This document shows positions 26,546-34,771 of a stretch of DNA of 55,946 bases, in pieces (position 1 is the first letter of the stretch; the number at the start of each line of letters is the position of its first letter). The translations under genes and the position numbers were made by a program. The stretch comes from Bacteroidales bacterium (GTDB lineage: Bacteria > Bacteroidota > Bacteroidia > Bacteroidales > UBA932). The notes beneath the pieces were generated by a model. It did no database searches, was not told where the DNA came from, and saw nothing but the letters and a program-made list of their open reading frames with translations. Where the stretch lies: positions 1-55,946 of the forward strand of contig JAFRPH010000017.1 in assembly GCA_017429205.1 (NCBI GenBank), written 5' to 3'.

Positions 26546-28201
26546 ATGAGAAGGATGATCAACACCGTAGCCGCCCTCTTCATCACGATAGCGATGATTG
26601 CGGCCCCTGAGGCGAACGCCCAGTCCCGCCGTTCTTCCGGCGGTGCTTCCACCGCGACCCGGTCGTCCTCTTCGCAGACTACCTCGCGCGGTTCCTCTTC
26701 CATGAGCCGGTCCGGCGGTTCCACCGCCAACCGCTCCGCCAATATCTCCACCAGCCGTGCCGCGTCGCCTCAGACCGACCGGACCAGCCGCTCCACCGGG
26801 AGCAGCACGACCAGCCGATCCAGCGGAAGCAGCACGACCAGCCGCTCCAGCAGCAGCGGTTCCGCTGCGACGACCAGCCGGAGCACCGGCAGCTCCTCCG
26901 CCGCGACGACCAGCCGCTCCACGGCTCCTCAGACCGACCGGACGAACCGCTCCACCGGCAGCAGCACGACCAGCCGTTCCACCGGAAGCTCCTCTTCCGC
27001 GACGACCAGCCGGAGCACGGGCAGTTCCTCCGCCGCGACGACCAGCCGTTCCACGACTCCTCAGACCGACCGGACGAACCGTTCCACCGGCAGCAGCTCC
27101 ACGAGCCGCTCCACCGGTACCACCAGCCGTTCCGCGGGTTCTGTCGACCAGAACACCCGGACCAGCCGCAGCACCGGTACCACCACCAGCCGTTCCACGG
27201 GTTCTGTCGACCAGAACAACCGGACCAGCCGTAGCACCGGTACTTCCACCAGCCGTTCCACGGGCACGACCAGCCGCTCCACGAGCACGGTCGACCGTAC
27301 TTCCGGTACGTCCGTCCGCTCCAGCAGCAACGTCTCCCGCAGCGGCCTCGGCAACAACGCGGCGAACGAAGCGAACGCTTCCAACTCCGTGAAGAACACC
27401 GAGCCCATGCGTGACCACGCCGGCAACTACCGGTACAACGACGACTTCCGTCTGGACAACGGTCACAACATGCACCGGCTGCCTCCGCGCGAGCGCGATT
27501 TCATCGCCTGGGATCGTCCGGGCCTGGGATACTTCTGGGACAACCGTCCGCACTACTTCGGATACCGTGTCCACGTACTCCCTCCGCGCTACCGTCGGAT
27601 CACCCACTGGGGCATCGACTACTACTACTACGAGGGGATCTACTACCGTCCCTACGGCGGTGTGTACGTGATCTGCCGTCCGCCTTTCGGCACTCCGCTC
27701 GAGAGAGCGATCGACAGGGCCCTGTTCAACCTGGTCAAGTTCTCCTACTACTGCAACACGTACCGGACCTATAACACGGTCTTCGACAATTACAACGTGA
27801 TTGCCCAGCAGAACCTGATCATCGCGCAGAACAACGCCCGGATCGCCGCCCAGAACGCGAGTTACGCCCTGAACAGCGGCCGCGCCCTCTCCGCCTACGA
27901 GCTGGCCAACAAGCTCGGCCTCGTGCAGAGCTACGCCTACGCCAACTCCGACTACTTCTACCAGGACGGTGTGTTCTACAGTGTGAGCGCCTCCGGCAAT
28001 TACACCACCATCGTCCCGCCGGCCGGAGCCCTGGTGAGCTCCCTCCCGGATGACTACGAGACCATCGTGATGAACGGCATCGAGTACTACATGGTGGACA
28101 ACACCGTCTATCGGACCACCCTGTTCGACGGCCAGCCTTATCTCGAGGTCCTGGGTCAGATGTACGGCTCCCTGTACAACCAGTACAGCATCTACCGGTA
28201 A
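26546..28201 (+). CDS. Exported DUF6515-type protein with long Ser/Thr/Arg repeat region
   Basis: A 551-residue protein with a signal peptide (ending EANAQ). Residues about 27-285 are an Arg/Ser/Thr/Gly repeat region built from TTSRSTGSS-type units, with three QTDRT(S/N)RST and two SVDQN(T/N)RTSRST higher-order repeats. The C-terminal half is rich in Tyr and aromatic pairs (HYFGYRVHVLPPRYRRITHW, YYYYEGIYYRPYGGVYV, DGVFYSVSASG, VMNGIEYYMVDNTVYRTTLF) and matches the Bacteroidales DUF6515 pattern. Function unknown; probably envelope-associated. The basic repeat region could bind nucleic acid or anionic polysaccharide, but this is speculation. Ends at a strong terminator. Confidence 0.8.
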   Translation: MRRMINTVAALFITIAMIAAPEANAQSRRSSGGASTATRSSSSQTTSRGSSSMSRSGGSTANRSANISTSRAASPQTDRTSRSTGSSTTSRSSGSSTTSRSSSSGSAATTSRSTGSSSAATTSRSTAPQTDRTNRSTGSSTTSRSTGSSSSATTSRSTGSSSAATTSRSTTPQTDRTNRSTGSSSTSRSTGTTSRSAGSVDQNTRTSRSTGTTTSRSTGSVDQNNRTSRSTGTSTSRSTGTTSRSTSTVDRTSGTSVRSSSNVSRSGLGNNAANEANASNSVKNTEPMRDHAGNYRYNDDFRLDNGHNMHRLPPRERDFIAWDRPGLGYFWDNRPHYFGYRVHVLPPRYRRITHWGIDYYYYEGIYYRPYGGVYVICRPPFGTPLERAIDRALFNLVKFSYYCNTYRTYNTVFDNYNVIAQQNLIIAQNNARIAAQNASYALNSGRALSAYELANKLGLVQSYAYANSDYFYQDGVFYSVSASGNYTTIVPPAGALVSSLPDDYETIVMNGIEYYMVDNTVYRTTLFDGQPYLEVLGQMYGSLYNQYSIYR

Positions 28202-28220
28202 GCTTCCGGTACCACGAATG

Positions 28221-28248
28221 AAGCCGGCCTTTCGGGGCCGGCTTTTTT
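28221..28248 (+). terminator. Rho-independent terminator
   Basis: AAGCCGGCC and GGCCGGCTT form a 9-bp stem with loop TTTCGG, followed by a T run. It ends the DUF6515 gene and lies 17 nt from the converging murI stop. Confidence 0.85.
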
Positions 28249-28264
28249 CATGTATTGTTTTCGT

Positions 28265-29014
28265 TCAAATCCGCGCGAAGATCCTCTGCAGGGAATCGGG
28301 ATCGCCGGAGGAGTGGAGCTCGATGCTGAAGGGGCCTTCGTCGAGCGGGACGCAGTCCTTCTCCAGCAGGCGGACGGTCTGGCGGGCGACGGCGGGGGCC
28401 GGGTCGATGACCTGGACCCCGGGGCCGGCGACGGCCTCGACGACCGGCCGCAGGAACGGATAGTGCGTGCAGCCGAGGACGATGCGGTCCGCGCCTGCGT
28501 CCAGCAGGGGCTGCAGCGAGGCTTTCACGGTCGCATAGGCCTCCGGACCGTCCAGGATGCCGTTTTCCACGAGTTCCACGAAGCCTTCGCCCACGTGCTC
28601 GACGATATGGACATCGTCCTCGAAGCGGCCTTTCGTCTTCAGGTATTTGGAGCCTTTGAGCGTCCCGGCCGTGGCGAGGACGCCGATCACGCCGGTTTCC
28701 GTGCCCAGGGCGGCGGGCTTCACGGCCGGTTCCATCCCCACGAAGGGGACGTCCGGATATTCTTCGCGGAGGGTGGCGATGGCGGCCGCCGTGGCGGTGT
28801 TGCAGGCGACGACGATGATGTCGGCCCCCTTGCCCAGCAGGAAGTCCGTGATGGTGCGGGCGCGGTCCCGGATGAATGCGGCCGTCTTGTCCCCGTATGG
28901 GCAGTGGGCGTTGTCCGCATAGTAGACATAGCGTTCGTACGGGAGCAGTTTCACGATCTCCCGGTACACCGACAGGCCGCCCGAGCCCGAATCGAATATG
29001 CCGATGGTTGCCAT
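28265..29014 (-). CDS. murI: Glutamate racemase
   Basis: A 249-residue cytoplasmic enzyme that makes D-glutamate for peptidoglycan. The IGIFDSGSGGLSV N-terminus, the first catalytic cysteine in VVACNTATAAA (about residue 72) and the second in LGCTHYPFL (about residue 184) are all present. A TATATTTG box (29029-29022) lies only 7 nt before the start codon, suggesting a very short leader. Divergent from prfB. Confidence 0.95.
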   Translation of the reverse strand: MATIGIFDSGSGGLSVYREIVKLLPYERYVYYADNAHCPYGDKTAAFIRDRARTITDFLLGKGADIIVVACNTATAAAIATLREEYPDVPFVGMEPAVKPAALGTETGVIGVLATAGTLKGSKYLKTKGRFEDDVHIVEHVGEGFVELVENGILDGPEAYATVKASLQPLLDAGADRIVLGCTHYPFLRPVVEAVAGPGVQVIDPAPAVARQTVRLLEKDCVPLDEGPFSIELHSSGDPDSLQRIFARI

Positions 29015-29021
29015 ACGCTTA

Positions 29022-29051
29022 CAAATATACGGGAAATTATTCGTATTTTTG
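29022..29051. promoter_or_regulatory. Divergent promoters for murI and prfB
   Basis: Minus-strand TATATTTG (29029-29022) faces murI. Plus-strand TATTTTTG (29044-29051) faces prfB, with its ATG 21 nt downstream. Confidence 0.6.
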
Positions 29052-29072
29052 TACGATTATACCGAAAGCGAT

Positions 29073-30218
29073 ATGACGACCCTCGAACAAATAAAAGACC
29101 TGCGCGAGCGCCTGGACACCCTCGAAAAGTGCCTGGACATCGCCGGCAAGCGGAAAGACGTGGAGCAGAAGACGCAAGAGAGCCTGGCGCCCGATTTCTG
29201 GAACGACCCCAAGGCCGCCGAAGGCTTCCTCAAGAAGCTGGCGGGCGTGAAGGCCTGGGTGACCGACTTCCAGAAGGCCGCCTCCCTCGTGGACGACCTG
29301 GACGTCCTGTACGACTTCGCGAAGGACAGCGTCTCCGGCAGCGAGGACGAAGCCGTCGAGACCGACGAAACCCGCGAACTGGACGCCACCTTCGCCAAGG
29401 CGGTCGACGCCGTCGAAGCCCTGGAGCTCAAGAACATGCTGGGCAACGAAGGCGACAACCTCGGCGCGGTCCTCACCATCAACTCCGGCGCCGGCGGCAC
29501 GGAGGCGAACGACTGGTCGTCGATGCTGATGCGGATGTACCTCCGCTGGGGCGAGCGCAACGGCTACAAGATGACGGTCACCTCCCTGCTGGAAGGCGAA
29601 GAGGCCGGCATCAAGTCCGCCACCATCGAGGTCGAGGGCGACTACGCCTACGGCTATCTGAAGGCCGAGAACGGCGTCCACCGCCTCGTCCGCATCTCCC
29701 CGTTCAACGCCCAGGGCAAGCGCCAGACCACCTTCTCCTCGGTCTTTGTCTACCCGCTGGTCGACGACTCCATCCACATCGAGATCAACCCCGGCGACCT
29801 GGAATGGGACACCTTCCGCAGCGGCGGCCATGGCGGCCAGAACGTGAACAAGGTGGAAACGGGCGTCCGCGTCCGCCACATCCCGTCCGGCATCATGGTG
29901 GAGAACACGGAGACCCGCTCCCAGCAGGACAACCGCCAGCGCGCCCTCCTCATCCTCAAATCCCGCCTCTATGACATCGAACTCAAGAAGCGCCAGGAGA
30001 AGCAGGCCGAGCTCGAAGGCCAGAAGAAGCGCATCGAATGGGGCTCCCAGATCCGCAACTACGTCCTCCATCCGTACAAGCTCGTGAAGGACCTCCGCAC
30101 CGGCTACAGCACCGCCGACACCCAGGGTGTCCTGGACGGCGACCTGAACGAGTTTATGAAGACCTTCCTGATGGGCAACGGCGCCGCCGTCACCGACGTG
30201 GACGACGATCTGGATTAA
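29073..30218 (+). CDS. prfB: Peptide chain release factor 2
   Basis: A 381-residue release factor that terminates translation at UGA and UAA. It has the RF2-type stop-recognition SPF in VRISPFNAQGKRQT and the universal GGQ in RSGGHGGQNVNKVETG. The N-terminus continues through RLDTLEKCLDIAGKRKDVEQ without an internal UGA, so the autoregulatory frameshift found in many prfB genes is absent. The ATG at 29073 fits the promoter at 29044-29051; the frame extends upstream but into promoter sequence. Confidence 0.95.
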   Translation: MTTLEQIKDLRERLDTLEKCLDIAGKRKDVEQKTQESLAPDFWNDPKAAEGFLKKLAGVKAWVTDFQKAASLVDDLDVLYDFAKDSVSGSEDEAVETDETRELDATFAKAVDAVEALELKNMLGNEGDNLGAVLTINSGAGGTEANDWSSMLMRMYLRWGERNGYKMTVTSLLEGEEAGIKSATIEVEGDYAYGYLKAENGVHRLVRISPFNAQGKRQTTFSSVFVYPLVDDSIHIEINPGDLEWDTFRSGGHGGQNVNKVETGVRVRHIPSGIMVENTETRSQQDNRQRALLILKSRLYDIELKKRQEKQAELEGQKKRIEWGSQIRNYVLHPYKLVKDLRTGYSTADTQGVLDGDLNEFMKTFLMGNGAAVTDVDDDLD

Positions 30219-30299
30219 AATCCGGGAGAACCCGAGCTTTATAGCACGGGTTTTGGAGAGGATACTTGTGTTATGTTTAACCTTTCTTTTAACTAGACA

Positions 30300-30935
30300 A
30301 TGAAAAAAGCATTTCTCGTCCTCGCCGGCCTCGGCCTTACCCTGGCCGCCTTCGCACAGGGCCCTTTCATCTGCACGACCGAAGGTGCCAAGCTCGTTTA
30401 CGTGACCACGGATGCCAAAGGCAATGAGAGCAGCCAGACCGACATGGAAATCGTCAAGGTCGCTGGCAAGGGTGACGACTTCACCATCAAGCAGAAAGCC
30501 CAGCTGTACATCGGCGGCGCCGCACTGACCAAACCCATCGAGACGGTCACCACCGTGAAGGGCGGTGACGTCCTCTTCGATTTCGGAGGCATCGCCATCG
30601 CGGCCGAAGGCGGTGGATTCGTCCTTCCCAAGAACCTCGAAGTGGGGATGGAACTCCCGACCGGGGAAGTGACCGTAGAGATGCTGGGCATCAAGTCCAA
30701 GCAGAATATCACTTCCCACAAGGTGGTGGCCAAGGAGGAACTGACCGTTCCCGCCGGAACCTACGATTGTTACGTGGTGGAACGCCAGTTTACGGCTAAA
30801 GTATTGGGAATGAAGACGAACGGCAGCATGAAGACTTGGTACGCCCGCGGCATCGGCGCCGTGCGCATGGACAATTACGACAAGAAGGGGAAAGTGACTT
30901 CCAGTCAGGTCCTCAAGGAAGTGGTTCTCCCATAA
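30300..30935 (+). CDS. Exported DUF3108-like protein
   Basis: A 211-residue protein with a signal peptide (ending AAFAQ). It continues with a beta-rich domain: EGAKLVYVTTDAKGN, VEMLGIKSKQNITSHKVVAK, and the diagnostic-looking VPAGTYDCYVVERQF followed by WYARGIGAVRMDNYD. This resembles DUF3108-like periplasmic proteins of Bacteroidales, which have no fixed function. It sits alone with its own leader (30219-30299) and is followed 19 nt later by a strong terminator. Confidence 0.72.
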   Translation: MKKAFLVLAGLGLTLAAFAQGPFICTTEGAKLVYVTTDAKGNESSQTDMEIVKVAGKGDDFTIKQKAQLYIGGAALTKPIETVTTVKGGDVLFDFGGIAIAAEGGGFVLPKNLEVGMELPTGEVTVEMLGIKSKQNITSHKVVAKEELTVPAGTYDCYVVERQFTAKVLGMKTNGSMKTWYARGIGAVRMDNYDKKGKVTSSQVLKEVVLP

Positions 30936-30954
30936 CCCCCTTTCATAGACCAAT

Positions 30955-30982
30955 AAAGCCGGCCCCGAAAGGCCGGCTTTTT
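30955..30982. terminator. Rho-independent terminator between converging genes
   Basis: AAAGCCGGCC and GGCCGGCTTT flank CCGAAA, with T residues on the plus side. The opposite strand has AAA rather than a strong T tract, so it mainly serves the plus-strand gene. Confidence 0.82.
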
Positions 30983-30997
30983 GTGTACGCTCAGGCT

Positions 30998-32629
30998 TTA
31001 CAGACCGAGTTTCTTGAAGAAATCGTTGCCCTTGTCATCGACGAGGATGAAGGCGGGGAAGTCCTCGACACGGATCTTCCAGATGGCCTCCATGCCCAGC
31101 TCGGGGTATTCCACGCACTCGATGCTGCGGATGCTGCTCTGGGAGAGGACGGCGGCCACGCCACCGATGGTGCCGAGGTAGAAACCTCCGTGCTTGAGGC
31201 AGGCGTCGGTGACGACCTTCGTGCGGTTGCCCTTGGCGATCATGACGAGGGAGGCGCCGTGATCCTGGAACTCGTCCACGTAGGGATCCATCCGGTTGGC
31301 CGTGGTGGGGCCCATGCTGCCGCAAGGATAGCCTTCCGGCGTCTTGGCCGGGCCGGCGTAGAGGATGGGGTGGTCCTTGAAGTAGGCGGGCATCTCCTGG
31401 CCGGCGTCCAGACGGGCCTTCAGCTTGGCGTGCGCGATGTCGCGGGCCACGATGATCGTGCCGTTCAGGTTGACCCGGGTGCCGACGGGATACTTGGTCA
31501 GTTCGGCGCGCACGGAATCGATTCCCTTGTCCAGGTCGATGACAATCCCCTTGGGACCCTCGCCGGGACGGCGGTATTCCTCCGGGATCAGCTCGGAAGG
31601 GTTGGTGTCCATCTGCTCGATCCAGACGCCGTCCGCATTGATCTTGCTCTTGATGTTGCGGTCGGCCGAGCAGCTGACGCCCATGCCGATCGGGCAGCTC
31701 GCTCCGTGCCGGGGCAGGCGGATGACCCGGATGTCATGGGCCAGATACTTGCCGCCGAACTGGGCGCCGAGGCCGATTTTCTGCGCCTCGACGAGGAGCT
31801 TCTGTTCGAGGTCGATGTCGCGGAACGCGCGGCCGGTCTCGTCACCGGTCGTCGGGAGCGCGTCGTAATACTTGATGCTGGCCAGTTTGACGGTCAGCAG
31901 GTTCTTTTCCGCGGAAGTGCCGCCGATCACGAACGCGATGTGGTAGGGCGGGCAGGCCGCGGTACCGAGGGAGCGCATTTTCTCGACGAGGAAGGGCAGG
32001 AGCGTTCCTTCATTCTGGATCGTCGCCTTCGTCATCGGATAGAAATAGGTCTTGTTGGCCGATCCGCCGCCCTTGGCGACCATGATGAACCGGTATTCGG
32101 CGCCTCTGACGGCCTCGATGTCGATTTGGGCGGGGAGGTTGCACTTGGTGTTGACCTCGTCATACATGTTGAGGGGAGCGTTCTGGCTGTAGCGGAGATT
32201 CTCCTGCGTGTAGGTGTTGAAAACGCCGAGGCTCAGCGCCTCCTCGTCCTCGAAATCGGTCCAGACCCCCTGGCCCTTCTCGCCGTGGATGATGGCGGTG
32301 CCGGTGTCCTGGCAGAAGGGAAGGACCCCTTTCACGGACGTCTCCGCGTTGCGAAGGAACTGAAGCGCCACATATTTGTCATTTTCGGAGGCTTCCGGAT
32401 CGTTCAGGATGGCCGCCACCTGCTCGTTGTGGGCCCTGCGGAGCATGAACTGGCAATCGTGGAAACTCTGCTGGGCCACCAACGTGAGCGCCTCGGGGGA
32501 GACCTCGAGAAGGGTCTTTCCGTCCGGCAACCGGGTGGTCTTCACCAGTTTCTCGGATCCCGGAATCTTGTAGTACTGAGTGGTGTCTTCGCCCAACTGG
32601 AACATGGGGGCGTATTTGAAATCTGCCAT
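30998..32629 (-). CDS. fum: Class I fumarate hydratase
   Basis: A 543-residue iron-sulfur fumarase interconverting fumarate and malate. The alpha region contains [18 protein letters not shown], with the first cluster cysteine. Later cysteines occur in [20 protein letters not shown] and [15 protein letters not shown]. The beta region has [19 protein letters not shown] and [20 protein letters not shown]. Both halves are fused in one chain, as in FumA/B-type enzymes. The start at 32629 follows the TATATTTG box at 32667-32660; an ATG further upstream would overlap the promoter. Probably part of the fumarate branch used with aspA. Confidence 0.93.
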   Translation of the reverse strand: MADFKYAPMFQLGEDTTQYYKIPGSEKLVKTTRLPDGKTLLEVSPEALTLVAQQSFHDCQFMLRRAHNEQVAAILNDPEASENDKYVALQFLRNAETSVKGVLPFCQDTGTAIIHGEKGQGVWTDFEDEEALSLGVFNTYTQENLRYSQNAPLNMYDEVNTKCNLPAQIDIEAVRGAEYRFIMVAKGGGSANKTYFYPMTKATIQNEGTLLPFLVEKMRSLGTAACPPYHIAFVIGGTSAEKNLLTVKLASIKYYDALPTTGDETGRAFRDIDLEQKLLVEAQKIGLGAQFGGKYLAHDIRVIRLPRHGASCPIGMGVSCSADRNIKSKINADGVWIEQMDTNPSELIPEEYRRPGEGPKGIVIDLDKGIDSVRAELTKYPVGTRVNLNGTIIVARDIAHAKLKARLDAGQEMPAYFKDHPILYAGPAKTPEGYPCGSMGPTTANRMDPYVDEFQDHGASLVMIAKGNRTKVVTDACLKHGGFYLGTIGGVAAVLSQSSIRSIECVEYPELGMEAIWKIRVEDFPAFILVDDKGNDFFKKLGL

Positions 32630-32659
32630 AATGGGAGTGTTTTGGTTTCTGTTATCATA

Positions 32660-32667
32660 CAAATATA
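32660..32667 (-). promoter_or_regulatory. -7 box of the fumarase gene
   Basis: TATATTTG on the minus strand. With a start site near 32655 it leaves a leader of about 26 nt and excludes the upstream ATG at 32662. Confidence 0.6.
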
Positions 32668-32707
32668 GTGATTTTCGCCCGATTTATTGATTTTTCGAAA
32701 ATTTTAG

Positions 32708-32748
32708 TACTTTGTATTGCAAAGTATCAAAAATAATTTATATCTTTG
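32708..32748 (+). promoter_or_regulatory. Palindromic operator and promoter of the PspC-PadR-PspC operon
   Basis: A perfect 7-bp inverted repeat, TACTTTG (32708-32714) and CAAAGTA (32720-32726), flanks TATTG. It covers the expected -33 region of a TATCTTTG -7 box at 32741-32748. PadR-family repressors bind such dyads and commonly control their own operon; the PadR gene is second in this operon. The binding itself is inferred. Confidence 0.6.
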
Positions 32749-32771
32749 CAGCAACAAATATTTTGTGTGCT

Positions 32772-33353
32772 ATGAAACGAGTGACAAATGCCTGTGTCGG
32801 CGGGCGCAATTTCACGCTCAACGACGATGCTTACAACCGTCTGGACGCCTACCTGCGGAACTTCAAGGCCAAACTGACCGTCCCCGAGTCCCAGAAGGCC
32901 GAAGTGATGGACGATATCGAGAGCCGGATTTCCGACCTCTTCTTCCAGGAAGTGGGGGAGACCTCCCGCGTGGTCACCCTCGAGATGGTGGAAAAGGTCG
33001 TGTCGACCCTCGGCATGCCCGACGGCTCGCCCGAGACGGGCTACGCCTATTCCCAGGCCTTCGCCGAGGACAAGGCTCCCCGGAAACTGTACCGGGATAT
33101 GGACAACAAGGGCGTGGCCGGCGTCTGCTCCGGCCTGGCCTGGTACTTCAACATCGACGTGACCATCATCCGGATCATCATGCTGGTGGCCCTGATCGCC
33201 GGCACGTCGGGTTTCTGGATCTACCTGGTGCTGTGGATCGCCATCCCCAAGGCGATGACCCCGGCCCAGCAGTGCGAGATGCGGGGCATTCCGGCCACCG
33301 CGGAGAACATGGCGCGTTTCAAGAACCACGCGCAGGACACCTATAACCGATAG
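32772..33353 (+). CDS. PspC-domain membrane protein
   Basis: A 193-residue protein. The N-terminal region, to about residue 85 (FTLNDDAYNRLDAYLRNFKA, MDDIESRISDLFFQEVGE), is shared with the larger PspC protein at 33684. A PspC domain (KLYRDMDNKGVAGVCSGLAWYFNIDVTIIR in overlapping parts) then leads into a transmembrane hairpin (IIMLVALIAGTSGFWIYLVL). PspC proteins sense or respond to membrane stress. The start at 32772 fits the promoter. Four nt separate it from the PadR gene. Confidence 0.85.
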   Translation: MKRVTNACVGGRNFTLNDDAYNRLDAYLRNFKAKLTVPESQKAEVMDDIESRISDLFFQEVGETSRVVTLEMVEKVVSTLGMPDGSPETGYAYSQAFAEDKAPRKLYRDMDNKGVAGVCSGLAWYFNIDVTIIRIIMLVALIAGTSGFWIYLVLWIAIPKAMTPAQQCEMRGIPATAENMARFKNHAQDTYNR

Positions 33354-33357
33354 CCTT

Positions 33358-33687
33358 ATGGAGAGCACGACCGACAATGTCCGTTCGCAGATGCGGAAGG
33401 GCGTGCTGGAATACTGCATCCTGTGTATTCTCAGCAAGCAGGAAGCCTACGCTTCCAGCATCATCGACTCCCTCAAGGCCGCGAACATGATCGTGGTGGA
33501 GGGAACCCTGTACCCCCTGCTCATCCGGCAGAAGAACCAGGGTCTGCTGACCTACCGCTGGGAGGAGTCCACGCAGGGCCCGCCCCGGAAGTACTATGGG
33601 ATTACCGAGAAAGGCCGCGCCCAGCTCGCCGAGATGGACGCCGCCTGGCAGGAAATGGTGGAAAGCATTGAAACGCTCAAGAAATGA
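33358..33687 (+). CDS. PadR-family transcriptional regulator
   Basis: A 109-residue winged-helix protein with the PadR pattern: MRKGVLEYCILCILSKQEAY, the recognition-helix region SIIDSLKAANMIVVEGTLYP, then LLIRQKNQGLLTYRWEES and PRKYYGITEKGRAQLAEM. It is small, like subfamily-2 PadRs with a short dimerisation helix. It is encoded between two PspC proteins and overlaps the second by 4 nt. Likely target: the dyad at 32708-32726. Confidence 0.9.
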   Translation: MESTTDNVRSQMRKGVLEYCILCILSKQEAYASSIIDSLKAANMIVVEGTLYPLLIRQKNQGLLTYRWEESTQGPPRKYYGITEKGRAQLAEMDAAWQEMVESIETLKK

Positions 33688-34721
33688 CCGAGATCGAGAA
33701 AGTGAGCATCGGAGGCTACGCCTTCACGCTCGAAAAAGCCGCCTCCGAGGAGGTGGGACAGTATCTGAAGAGCCTGGAGGCCCATTACCTGGGCAAGCCG
33801 GGCGGCAAGGAAATCATGGAAGGAATCGAGGAGCGGATGGCCGAGCTCCTGCTGGAGCGGTGCGGCGGGGGCCGGGTCGCCACGGTGGCCGACATCCAGA
33901 GCCTGATCGGCATCCTCGGCCGTCCCGAGCGGATCGAGGCCGACGACCCCGAAACGTCGGAGGCGCAGCCGAAGCCCCAGAAGAAGCTCTACCGCGACCT
34001 GGAGAACAAGAAGATCGCCGGCGTCTGCGCCGGCCTGGGCAACTATTTCAACTTCGACGTCGTGGCCTTGCGGATCATCTTCTGCGTCATCGCCCTGGCC
34101 CTGTTCTTCGGCGGCGCCCACGACGGGCCCTGGGCCCTGCTCGGATTCGTCGCGTACGGCATCCTGTGGCTGGCGATGCCGGCGGCCCGCACGGCGCAGG
34201 AGCGCTGGGCGATGAAAGGCGACGCGGGCACGCTGGACGACATCCAGCGCAACATCCGCAATGGAGTCGAGGAGATGGGCGACGCGGCCCGGCGGGGGAT
34301 GAATGAAGTGCGCGACACGGTTCGCGGACACGGCAACGAGCTGGGCAAGATCCTGCTCCTGGTCATCGGCATCATCCTGCTCCTGAGCGGCGTGTCCGGG
34401 CTGGCTTCGGTGTCGGTTCTCGGCCTGAAGGGGCCGACACTGTTCAGCGCGCCCATCGACAGTTTCCTGGATGAGATGTCCCTGGAGGCGCCCGCCTTCT
34501 ACGAGATGGTCAATACCCCCTGGATCCTCGTTCTCGTCATCCTGGCCGTCATCCTGCCCCTGATCTGGCTCATCTACGGAGGCGTCCTGCTGATCTTTGG
34601 CTTCAAGCCGCCCAAGTGGCGTCCCGGCCTGGTGGTCTTCGTCCTCTGGCTTGTCGTCCTGGTGGTCGTGGGCGTCCTGTTCGCGATGGGGGTCGTATCG
34701 ACGGAATACCTGACCGCCTAG
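33684..34721 (+). CDS. Large PspC-domain membrane protein
   Basis: A 345-residue protein. The N-terminal part (VSIGGYAFTLEKAASEEVGQ, EGIEERMAELLLERCGG) is homologous to that of the upstream PspC protein. A PspC domain follows (KLYRDLENKKIAGVCAGLGN, YFNFDVVALRIIFCVIALAL). The C-terminal half adds a soluble stretch and further helices (ILLLVIGIILLLSGVSGLA, ILVLVILAVILPLIWLIYGG, VVFVLWLVVLVVVGVLFAMG). The duplicated N-terminal domain suggests the pair arose by duplication and may interact. The start overlaps the PadR stop. Confidence 0.83.
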   Translation: MTEIEKVSIGGYAFTLEKAASEEVGQYLKSLEAHYLGKPGGKEIMEGIEERMAELLLERCGGGRVATVADIQSLIGILGRPERIEADDPETSEAQPKPQKKLYRDLENKKIAGVCAGLGNYFNFDVVALRIIFCVIALALFFGGAHDGPWALLGFVAYGILWLAMPAARTAQERWAMKGDAGTLDDIQRNIRNGVEEMGDAARRGMNEVRDTVRGHGNELGKILLLVIGIILLLSGVSGLASVSVLGLKGPTLFSAPIDSFLDEMSLEAPAFYEMVNTPWILVLVILAVILPLIWLIYGGVLLIFGFKPPKWRPGLVVFVLWLVVLVVVGVLFAMGVVSTEYLTA

Positions 34722-34726
34722 TTGGA

Positions 34727-34771
34727 AGTGTCCGTGTTTTTCCGTATTTTTACGGAACTAACACGGACACT
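34727..34771. promoter_or_regulatory. Nested inverted repeat enclosing the sialidase promoter
   Basis: Outer arms AGTGTCCGTGT (34727-34737) and ACACGGACACT (34761-34771) are perfect 11-bp inverted repeats. Inner arms TTCCGTA (34740-34746) and TACGGAA (34751-34757) add 7 bp around a TTTT loop. The apparent -7 box TATTTTTA (34745-34752) lies in the loop region, and the last base of the outer arm touches the ATG at 34772. It begins 5 nt after the PspC stop. Confidence 0.7.

Noticed and set aside
26516..27607. Long minus-strand open frame opposite the Ser/Thr/Arg repeat region
   Set aside because: It is the mirror of a low-complexity repeat with no start context or domain.
29073..29160. Possible programmed frameshift in prfB
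   Set aside because: The reading frame is continuous through the region where the UGA would lie, so no frameshift is needed.
28250..29974. Plus-strand open frame spanning murI and prfB in another frame
   Set aside because: It overlaps two confidently assigned genes and has Arg/Gly/Pro-rich composition typical of shadow frames.
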